DNA of 12,997 nt from an uncultured Chryseolinea sp. (GTDB taxonomy: Bacteria; Bacteroidota; Bacteroidia; Cytophagales; Cyclobacteriaceae), in contig CAMLER010000069.1 of NCBI GenBank assembly GCA_946478915.1, positions 1 through 12,997 of the forward strand, given 5' to 3'. Each line of letters opens with the position of its first letter. Positions within the stretch are counted from its first letter, which is position 1. The position numbers were made by a program, and so were the translations under genes. The notes beneath the pieces are model-generated. The model worked only from the letters and a program-made list of their open reading frames with translations. It had not been told where the DNA came from and made no database searches. Positions 1 to 6,150 of the stretch are shown here, piece by piece.

Positions 1-269
1 GCTATTCCGTGAGTATTTTTCTTTTCTGTATACCAATCGAATTTTTGTCCTTCAAAACTGACTGTTACATATGAACCCGTAACCTTTGAAGCGGAAAGAG
101 TGCTGTTGTGAAATGTTGGCGTAGTGGTTCCATGAATCCAGCCTGCACCAACATAGTTGTGTTGGTTAAGGCCTGTGCCCTGTATTGCATCATCAATAAT
201 CAGAGGTTGTGCGCTAAGCAAGGCGCATGCAAAAAGCATACACGATGAAAGTAGAACGGTTTTTTTCAT
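1..269 (-). CDS. Secreted protein with probable beta-sandwich domain, N-terminal part only
   Basis: Reading the minus strand from the ATG at 269-267 gives an open frame of 89 codons that runs off the left edge of the window, so the C-terminus is missing. The N-terminus is a clear signal peptide: a lysine pair, then a hydrophobic stretch ending LLSAQ, with likely signal peptidase I cleavage just after residue 20 or 21. The mature part has short motifs such as GTGLNQ, NYVGAGW, FHNSTLS and NTHGIA. These resemble a beta-sandwich module that I recall from bacterial glycosidases and surface proteins, usually in a carbohydrate-binding setting. That resemblance is from memory and is only suggestive. 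Catalytic domains, if any, lie outside the window. The 323 bases upstream are non-coding, so the gene probably has its own promoter, but I could not identify a convincing one. Confidence 0.75.
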   Translation of the reverse strand, partial: MKKTVLLSSCMLFACALLSAQPLIIDDAIQGTGLNQHNYVGAGWIHGTTTPTFHNSTLSASKVTGSYVTVSFEGQKFDWYTEKKNTHGI

Positions 270-382
270 ATAGGTTGGGAAAAAATTACGCACGGCTGCG
301 GCAGCAAAAAGGCAGGAAAGATCAGAATGACTGACGCAAAGTCACAACCACACTATATCAAAAAATAAGAAAGCCAAACGAT

Positions 383-405
383 CGGTGATCAACCTATTGT
401 CACCG
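383..405. repeat. Inverted repeat CGGTGA-N11-TCACCG
   Basis: Two perfect six-base arms (383-388 and 400-405) are separated by 11 bases. It lies about 115-135 bases upstream of the partial secreted gene's start codon. It could be an operator half-site pair or a weak RNA hairpin. There is no T-tract on either side, so it is not a typical intrinsic terminator. Confidence 0.35.
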
Positions 406-454
406 TAATTACCAAATAACACAATAAACAACTTGATTCCCGAATTAAGAACAA

Positions 455-468
455 ATGATCATGATCAT
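455..468. repeat. Perfect 14-base palindrome ATGATCATGATCAT
   Basis: The sequence equals its own reverse complement over 14 bases and consists of two overlapping TGATCA palindromes. It lies in the intergenic region, roughly 190 bases upstream of the partial secreted gene. Such symmetry suits a dimeric regulator, but a chance AT-rich palindrome is also possible. Confidence 0.4.
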
Positions 469-592
469 CATCCTTCGAGATTTAAATCATGTCACAATGG
501 ACGGTTGTTCGTTTTGGCGTCATTGAATCTTGATTTCACCAGCTAAATTGAAATGGCAATTTTACAACGGCGAGTGCAGTTGCATTAATGGT

Positions 593-1516
593 TTACATCT
601 TCTGCGAAAAACCGATCAGCTCCATCATCCACGCAATACCTACATGCACGATAACGCCGCCCCATATGCTTTTCGTTTCGTACGCAATTACACCCAGTAG
701 ATAGCCACCAAATATCGAACTAATTGCCTCACCAGGCGGCTTACCTGTATGCAGGAAACAATAGATAACGGCCATTGATAGTACGGCATGCCGCCCAAGA
801 ATCTGCGCCATTCCTATTACCATGAAACCGCGGAATAATAGTTCTACCGTAATAAAATCAAACCCGTAAGCAAACTCATAAGCAAAGACGGTTAACCACT
901 CTGGAACACCCAGCAAGATATGCGCTTCCGATGTTCTGTACATCGGGTACTGCTTCAAAAAGCTCGGCAGAAAAGAAGCGGCCACCAGTATCGGCAGCAT
1001 GATCAAGAGCATTTGAAAATACGGGCGTGTATCGAACCGCTTTGGGTATAAACCATAATAAAGATTGCTGTTCTTGTCATACTTGTTGTAGATTAACCAC
1101 AACGGTATCACTACTGTAAAGATGCTGGCCATGTTAACAATTACCTTGTAGGCCCAAACCTGCACGCCGGGCTCAAAAGCCATCATGATCCATTCTCTTA
1201 AATAGGGAACACTGCTGTCAAGCGCCAACAGTGATATGCCCACCAGGCTTTTCACCCAGAATGTCGGATCCAGAAAAAATTTGTTTTTGGATGATGCGTG
1301 TACCGGCAACAGGATCAGGTAGTAGGGAATACTATAGAAAAGGAAGTAAGCGCCAAATTTGGTCAGTCCTGTCTTACTCTTAAGCACAACATCATTGAGA
1401 TCATAGGTATAATTGAAAGTTAAGACTACTGTGACAAGAACAAATGCAATGATATATTGCCTTGCATTGAAATCTTCCTTCAGATGCGTGATAAGAAATT
1501 TCCAGATCTTCTTCAT
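593..1516 (-). CDS. CPBP/Abi-family intramembrane metalloprotease homologue
   Basis: This 307-residue polytopic membrane protein has hydrophobic segments near residues 21-37, 55-72, 88-104, 124-143, 167-184, 232-255 and 265-295. The C-terminal third carries the CPBP (CAAX protease and bacteriocin-processing, Rce1-like) signature: VELLFRG at 224-230, CFLH with His256, and HVGIA with His291. Family members normally show EExxxR, FxxxH and HxxxN/D. Here the first Glu is Val224, the Phe is Tyr252 and the Asn/Asp is Ala295. The GKPPGE loop after His256 matches a Bacteroidota subfamily I recall, in which a single Glu before FRG is common. The protein may be a divergent protease or a non-catalytic relative; no substrate can be inferred. 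Its ATG directly follows the TAG of maf with no gap, so the two are probably co-transcribed and translationally coupled. Confidence 0.85.
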   Translation of the reverse strand: MKKIWKFLITHLKEDFNARQYIIAFVLVTVVLTFNYTYDLNDVVLKSKTGLTKFGAYFLFYSIPYYLILLPVHASSKNKFFLDPTFWVKSLVGISLLALDSSVPYLREWIMMAFEPGVQVWAYKVIVNMASIFTVVIPLWLIYNKYDKNSNLYYGLYPKRFDTRPYFQMLLIMLPILVAASFLPSFLKQYPMYRTSEAHILLGVPEWLTVFAYEFAYGFDFITVELLFRGFMVIGMAQILGRHAVLSMAVIYCFLHTGKPPGEAISSIFGGYLLGVIAYETKSIWGGVIVHVGIAWMMELIGFSQKM

Positions 1517-2083
1517 CTACCAACTGATAAGGTGTTGGTATACTTTGTGGATGGGTAACCCCATAACGTTGAAGTAACTGCCAACAATTTTTTGAATGGC
1601 AACCATTCCAATCCAGTCCTGCGCGCCATAAGCACCGGCCTTATCATAGGGTTTATAGTTGTCCACGTAATACTCTATCTCCTGTTGTGTAAGCTTCTGG
1701 AAAGTTACTTCGGTGGTATCGTCAAAACTTTCCTCTCTTTCCATTGACATGATACAAACCCCGGTAATAACCCTGTGTGTATTGCCCGCGAGTTCACGAA
1801 GCATGGAAATGGCTTCAATGCGATCCGAAGGTTTATTCAAAATTTTGTCTTCAAGAACAACTATGGTATCCGCTGTTAGAACAATTTCATTTTTCATGGC
1901 GAGACGAAAATATTCAGCCTTCTTTTCAGCCAGGTATTTTGCAACCTGCTCTGATGGAAGCTCAGCAGGAAAAGATTCATCAACATCAGGCTTCTCTACA
2001 GTGAAGTTGAAGCCTGCCTCTTTCATGAGGTACTGACGACGTGGAGAAGATGACGCAAGAATTAACGGACGGTGAAGGGACAT
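1517..2083 (-). CDS. maf: Maf-like nucleotide pyrophosphatase (dTTP/UTP type)
   Basis: This 188-residue protein matches the Maf/HAM1 house-cleaning family in length and motifs. The family hydrolyses non-canonical or excess nucleoside triphosphates to monophosphate and pyrophosphate in the cytoplasm, and has also been linked to septum formation. Visible motifs are ASSSPRR (10-16), the acidic stretch KPDVDE near 31-36, TADTIVV (70-76), NKP (83-85), HRVITGV (103-109) and DKAGAYGAQ (147-155). The DKAGAYG segment and the following IGM/GSYFNVMGLP are typical of the YhdE (dTTP/UTP) branch, not the YceF (m7GTP) branch. The start is the only early ATG and places LILASSSPRR at the expected N-terminal position. 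The downstream CPBP gene abuts the stop codon. The 93 bases upstream contain only a one-off -7 box (minus TATTTTTA, 2098-2105) with no matching TTG, so read-through from the gene upstream is possible. Confidence 0.95.
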   Translation of the reverse strand: MSLHRPLILASSSPRRQYLMKEAGFNFTVEKPDVDESFPAELPSEQVAKYLAEKKAEYFRLAMKNEIVLTADTIVVLEDKILNKPSDRIEAISMLRELAGNTHRVITGVCIMSMEREESFDDTTEVTFQKLTQQEIEYYVDNYKPYDKAGAYGAQDWIGMVAIQKIVGSYFNVMGLPIHKVYQHLISW

Positions 2084-2176
2084 ATTAAAAATGAGCCTAA
2101 AAATAGCACATCTGCTGTAGGAAATCAGGAACGATTTACAGAAAAAGATCTAAAGATTAGAAAGAGTTAAACTCGG

Positions 2177-4201
2177 TCACCTCACAACGATCTTGGACGA
2201 AAATATGGTAGCGCCGCTTCTCAATTTAATGATGTATAGACCACCTGACGTCGTGGCCAACTGCACCAGTTGTCTGTCGTCGTAAGATGTAGTCATGAAC
2301 CCGATGTGCTGGCCTGTCACCGAACTCACATCCAGTATTTCAAAAGTATTTGGAACAAAGAATTTTCCGTCATTTGGATTTGGGAAAATTTGTGATTGCA
2401 ATTCTTCTTCGGGCAGCCCTGTGATAATATTATCACTACCACCAAAAACAGGCCGTATCATGACGCTTCCGAGTATATCGGTATTTTGAACCCATGTGCC
2501 GTTTGTGTTGACAAAAAGTTTAGCACCAGAATCATTATTTGTGTCGAGTCCGACTTTGAAGGTTCCCCCCACAGGTGCTTTCCACCCAATATAGAACCTG
2601 TTTTCAACGAGGAACGGATCCCCAAAGCGCACTTTCTCAAATTTGTTTAATCCATTTCTTTGAATAGTAAAACTTGGCAGCGTGTAAAGACTAATTCCAG
2701 GCAATCCTCCATCATCGTTGTAGACCGTAAAATCAACTGTAAGGTTATTGGTAATTCCGTAGTCAGGGTAGTAGATGTCAAATCCAATCAGCGTATCAGG
2801 CGTAGTCAGAAGCATGTCAAACTGATACGCTGCCCGATTGCCAAATGCAGTAAGGCCCACAGAATACTCCGCATCGCCATCATCATACGCATAATAATCG
2901 GCGAGCATATAATCTGCGCGCAGGGTATCGTTACTTCTGAAGTCCAAGGGCCGAAATATCGCGGGATCATAATCGTTGGCAAATTCTCCGGTCTCTGGAT
3001 TGAATGTATCTCCAGTGAAGAGTTGAACCTTAAGATTCACCAGAACAGAATCGGCATCTTCATCAAACTGCGACGCGTCATTTGCATCGGGTACATATTG
3101 AAGTGTAACCGTTTTTCGCTGGCGTTGAAAAATAACACCGGTGGCACCATCGATGGGAGAGGTGCCCGCGCCTCCTAAAGGATCGACGACGTACGGAATG
3201 GAAGCCACGCCATCCTTAAAATGGATAAACGTTCCCGCTGTTGAATAAGACAACGTTGATGTATCATTTTGAATGTTAAACACGTCAAATGTCGGGGAGG
3301 ATATCATTCTGTTCTCCAGGAAATGATGGTACGGGATCGCCCGGTATCCGCTGAACATATTCGTCAGCGTCGAGATTATGCTCCGATCCGGAAGGAACCG
3401 ATCTTCTGCTGTTCGATTTTTGTTCAGGTATACATAGTCAAGATGCCATGTGTCATATGGTCCCGAAAGTCTTCCATAGTTTCGAAAGCGGAACTGAAAG
3501 CTATCGTGAAAAAAACGTTCCCCATCCACCTTGATAAGGGTATCGTAAAATACGTTTTCCTCCAATGAAGCTTTTGTTCTGATAGTCGCGGCGCTTTCCC
3601 AGATCCCCTGGTCGTTCTTAAAATCTACCTGCAGATAATCGTCAGCATCGGGTGGCTCGCCATTCCCGGCCCACTGATAAAAGAAACTCAGGTATACTGT
3701 GCTTCGCTCTCCAATGGCAACCTCGTCCAACCTTATTGGTTGTGACATGAGTGTGTCTCTAAACCCATTGGCAAGTATCTGATCGCTGTAGGGATTCTGT
3801 GATGCATTTAAACCATTGAACGTCGCGACATTTATGGAGGGTGGGTTCAGCCCCAAACCATTGTTGATCCAGACACTATTGTTATGCAACCATAGGGAGT
3901 CTACGGGATAATTCGAAAGCGTGTCGCCCTTTTTGTTGACTTGAGTCCAGGAAAAATCATCCCAAAAAGGAAGCGATCGTGGATTGATTTCTTTTGTGCG
4001 GCTTCCAGTGTTCTTCGATTTCCTTTGTTTTTCAAGTGGTGGTGATTTATCTGGCAGCGGGTACACCCGTAGTTGCGCGAATGCTGAACTTACACCGAGT
4101 ACAATCACTAATGACAGGCAGACGCACAGATAGCTAAATAGTCTGCGGGATTCAGCTGAATTTTTTTTGAGTTTAGTATTAATTGTCGCGTTGTTCGTCA
4201 T
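2177..4201 (-). CDS. Large secreted protein with T9SS type A sorting domain
   Basis: The product has 674 residues. After a basic N-region, a hydrophobic core at about 24-41 ends SAFAQ, giving a signal peptide with likely cleavage after residue 42 or 43. The middle is beta-rich and has no catalytic motif I recognise. A first segment (about 75-265) begins LPFWDDFSW and ends DTWHLDYVYL, resembling the jelly-roll modules often seen in Bacteroidota exported proteins. A second segment (about 435-590) starts YYAYDDGDAEYSVGL. The C-terminal 70 residues (FPNPNDGKFFVP to SSKIVVR) form a T9SS type A sorting domain, so it should cross the outer membrane and be surface-attached or released. Its ATG overlaps the end of the PASTA gene by 23 bases and no other in-frame ATG lies near, which supports this start and co-translation with ddl-PASTA. 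Function is unknown; a structural or adhesive surface role is a guess. Confidence 0.88.
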   Translation of the reverse strand: MTNNATINTKLKKNSAESRRLFSYLCVCLSLVIVLGVSSAFAQLRVYPLPDKSPPLEKQRKSKNTGSRTKEINPRSLPFWDDFSWTQVNKKGDTLSNYPVDSLWLHNNSVWINNGLGLNPPSINVATFNGLNASQNPYSDQILANGFRDTLMSQPIRLDEVAIGERSTVYLSFFYQWAGNGEPPDADDYLQVDFKNDQGIWESAATIRTKASLEENVFYDTLIKVDGERFFHDSFQFRFRNYGRLSGPYDTWHLDYVYLNKNRTAEDRFLPDRSIISTLTNMFSGYRAIPYHHFLENRMISSPTFDVFNIQNDTSTLSYSTAGTFIHFKDGVASIPYVVDPLGGAGTSPIDGATGVIFQRQRKTVTLQYVPDANDASQFDEDADSVLVNLKVQLFTGDTFNPETGEFANDYDPAIFRPLDFRSNDTLRADYMLADYYAYDDGDAEYSVGLTAFGNRAAYQFDMLLTTPDTLIGFDIYYPDYGITNNLTVDFTVYNDDGGLPGISLYTLPSFTIQRNGLNKFEKVRFGDPFLVENRFYIGWKAPVGGTFKVGLDTNNDSGAKLFVNTNGTWVQNTDILGSVMIRPVFGGSDNIITGLPEEELQSQIFPNPNDGKFFVPNTFEILDVSSVTGQHIGFMTTSYDDRQLVQLATTSGGLYIIKLRSGATIFSSKIVVR

Positions 4202-4973
4202 CGGGAATTTCAGTATCGGCTTTACCTATCCACAGATCAACGACATCGCCTACCTGAATATTTTCGTTCGGTTCAGGCTTCTGGCGAAGGACAACCGCAC
4301 CGCCAGTAGTGTCTCCGATGATCATGACGTTTCCGAGGTTGAGGTTGGAACCAAAGATGACGACCTTTGCATCTTCCAGATCTTTGCCTGTAAAATCAGG
4401 CGCTTCGAAATTCTTGCTGCCACCATCCATAACGACAAGATCGATTACAGATCCTTTGGGAACGCGCTCCGAGGCTTCGATCACCTGTCCCTGATATTTC
4501 ATTTCCTTGACAACATTGAAAGGTCCTGAAACAAGCTCTATTTTGCCGCGGCGTAGTTCATTACTTTTTAAAACTGCATCGGCATTGACAACAGAACCGT
4601 CCACCAGATTTGGTACCGGAACAGTGGGAGGAGTGAGACGATTGATTGATATGCTGATATTTCTCCCTTCTTTTACTTTGGCTCCGGCATGTGGATATTG
4701 TTTCAAGACCGTGAGCGGTGGATGATCTTCAGAATATGCAGAATCGTTAATTTCGTAGCGAAGGTTCCTTTTTACGAGGAAATCATCCAGCTGGTCAAGT
4801 TGCATTCCCTCTATATTTGGAACGGTAATGCTTTCTCCGTGATTGGTGGTCTTCGGCAGGTAGAAGAAAAAATAGACAAAGCAGAGTGCACCCAGAAGAC
4901 ACGCTGCCAGAAACATGTGAATCAGCACCCCACCCAACGTGTTTCTCTTCAATTTTAAAATGCTAAACTTCAT
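4179..4973 (-). CDS. Membrane-anchored protein with three PASTA domains, no kinase
   Basis: This 264-residue protein has a short basic N-terminus (KLKRN), one transmembrane helix at about 16-39 and an extracytoplasmic part with three consecutive PASTA domains: about 45-113 (starting SITVPNIEGM), 114-184 (VPVPNLVDGS) and 188-251 (FEAPDFTGKD). PASTA domains bind peptidoglycan fragments or act as spacers in Ser/Thr kinases and penicillin-binding proteins. Here there is neither kinase nor transpeptidase domain, as in other lone PASTA proteins of Bacteroidota. The acidic tail (DTEIPDDEQRD) overlaps the next gene. It follows ddl by 33 bases, so an envelope or peptidoglycan-associated role is a reasonable inference. 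In related genomes I recall a pseudouridine synthase of the RluD type near this pair; none is present here. Confidence 0.92.
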   Translation of the reverse strand: MKFSILKLKRNTLGGVLIHMFLAACLLGALCFVYFFFYLPKTTNHGESITVPNIEGMQLDQLDDFLVKRNLRYEINDSAYSEDHPPLTVLKQYPHAGAKVKEGRNISISINRLTPPTVPVPNLVDGSVVNADAVLKSNELRRGKIELVSGPFNVVKEMKYQGQVIEASERVPKGSVIDLVVMDGGSKNFEAPDFTGKDLEDAKVVIFGSNLNLGNVMIIGDTTGGAVVLRQKPEPNENIQVGDVVDLWIGKADTEIPDDEQRDN

Positions 4974-5006
4974 GGATGAACATTCGATTGCAGCAAATAT
5001 ACAAGA

Positions 5007-6092
5007 TCAGAATTTTAACGAAGACTGAAAGTCGCGTTCAATCCTTTTCCCCCGGTTATAACGCTCCTCTGCGAGGTTAAGTAGCCTTGTTATCAGGTCA
5101 GAGAAGCTAATGCCCCTTTCCTTCCACATCATAGGATACATGCTGGAGTTCGTAAACCCGGGAATAGTATTGATTTCATTGATATAAATCTTTCCTTTTT
5201 TGTCGAGGAAAAGATCGACCCTTGAAAAGTCCTGGCAATGGAGTATCTCAAAAGCTTTTTTCGATACAGCCCGGATTTTTTCGGCAATTGGTTTTGAAAG
5301 CTTTGCCGGAACGTGAATCTGAACTGCCTCCGGGTCTACATACTTCGCGTCAAAAGTATAAAATTCGTAACTTTTGCTAATTACAATTTCACCAGGGTTG
5401 GATGCCTCTGCAGGTGTGTTACCAAGAACCGCGCACTCAATTTCACGTCCGGTAACAAATTCTTCGATGAGGATTTCATCATCATACCTGAATGCTTCCT
5501 CGATTGCTTTTGCAAAATCTGCTTTGGTTTTTACTTTGGAAACACCTACCGACGAGCCAAGACTCGCAGACTTCACCATGAAAGGTAGGCCTAACTTTTT
5601 CGAGATGGTCGCGAATTTAAGTTTTTCCTTTTCCTGGTAACCGAAACTTAGGAAGTCAGTGACCGGCAAGCCTGCCTGCTTCATTAATCGTTTCGCTACA
5701 ATCTTATTCATTGACAGCGCGGAACCCAGCACACCAGTTCCCACCATTGGGATGTCCATGGCTTTGATCAGGCCCTGAATGCTCCCGTCTTCTCCGTCTG
5801 TTCCATGCAACACAGGAAAGAAAGCATCGACTTTGAAGCGCTCACCATTAGAGAGCAACATAAAACCTGGTTCAGCCGGGTTAAGAATGAGGCCAAGTGG
5901 TTCACCCTTTTCGATTTCTTTGCTTACAGTTCCCGTTCGGAACCATCGTCCATCCTTACTGATTCCAATCGGAACTGGATCATACTTTGCCTTGTCAATA
6001 AATTCAAAAATGTTGCGTGCTGAGTTAACGGAAACGGCATGCTCGACGGAGCGTCCGCCGTATAAAATAGCCACCTTCTTGTTGTTCGACAT
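5007..6092 (-). CDS. ddl: D-alanine--D-alanine ligase
   Basis: The enzyme joins two D-alanines using ATP to make the dipeptide end of the peptidoglycan stem peptide, in the cytoplasm. At 361 residues it has the usual ATP-grasp layout. Visible features are GGRSVEHAVS (12-21) with substrate-binding Glu17, HGTDGEDGSIQG (96-107), KSASLGSSVGV (174-184), the acidic EE pair at 210-211, the omega-loop segment FYTFDAKY (244-251), Asp293, and the metal-binding NEINTIPGFT (305-314). The Lys-Tyr at 250-251 matches D-Ala-D-Ala ligases such as E. coli DdlB, not D-Ala-D-lactate (VanA-type) enzymes. The ATG gives an N-terminus that aligns with the family. It heads an apparent operon with the PASTA gene (33-base gap) and the T9SS protein (overlap). 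A promoter is predicted 18-49 bases upstream of the start. Confidence 0.97.
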   Translation of the reverse strand: MSNNKKVAILYGGRSVEHAVSVNSARNIFEFIDKAKYDPVPIGISKDGRWFRTGTVSKEIEKGEPLGLILNPAEPGFMLLSNGERFKVDAFFPVLHGTDGEDGSIQGLIKAMDIPMVGTGVLGSALSMNKIVAKRLMKQAGLPVTDFLSFGYQEKEKLKFATISKKLGLPFMVKSASLGSSVGVSKVKTKADFAKAIEEAFRYDDEILIEEFVTGREIECAVLGNTPAEASNPGEIVISKSYEFYTFDAKYVDPEAVQIHVPAKLSKPIAEKIRAVSKKAFEILHCQDFSRVDLFLDKKGKIYINEINTIPGFTNSSMYPMMWKERGISFSDLITRLLNLAEERYNRGKRIERDFQSSLKF

Positions 6093-6109
6093 TAAAAAAT
6101 ATTTTATCG

Positions 6110-6141
6110 GAAAGATAAACGCATATTGTCCTTACGCCAAA
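6110..6141 (-). promoter_or_regulatory. Predicted promoter of the ddl operon
   Basis: On the minus strand TTTG (6141-6138) is followed after 20 bases by TATCTTTC (6117-6110), one base off the Bacteroidota consensus TTTG-N(about 19)-TAnnTTTG. The transcript would start near 6104, giving a leader of about a dozen bases. It lies in the 58-base gap between the M43 stop and the ddl start, so ddl need not depend on the protease promoter. Confidence 0.45.
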
Positions 6142-6150
6142 ACAATGTAC

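Larger units (their letters stand above)
270..592. other. Non-coding intergenic region with palindromes
   Basis: This stretch lies between the start of the partial secreted gene (269) and the stop of the CPBP gene (593); both genes read to the left. I see no credible coding frame or RNA gene. It holds a perfect 14-base palindrome (455-468), an inverted repeat CGGTGA / TCACCG (383-388 with 400-405) and two weak AT-rich inverted repeats just after the CPBP stop (AAATTG 545-550 with CAATTT 557-562; ATTTCA 533-538 with TGAAAT 549-554). The only near -7 box for the left gene is TGACTTTG on the minus strand near 333-340, one base off consensus and without a well-spaced TTG. Confidence 0.5.

Noticed and set aside
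2164..2174. GAGTT-A-AACTC palindrome just after the T9SS gene stop as a terminator
   Set aside because: The stem is only four or five A/T-rich pairs with almost no loop, and the following T stretch is broken; too weak to call.
2660..3178. Plus-strand frame of 172 codons antisense to the T9SS protein gene
   Set aside because: It lies wholly opposite a well-supported gene and has a low-complexity Ile/Arg-rich composition typical of shadow frames.
5334..5370. Ddl as a possible D-Ala-D-lactate (vancomycin resistance type) ligase
   Set aside because: The omega-loop residues FYTFDAKY match ordinary D-Ala-D-Ala ligases, and there are no vanH or vanX neighbours.
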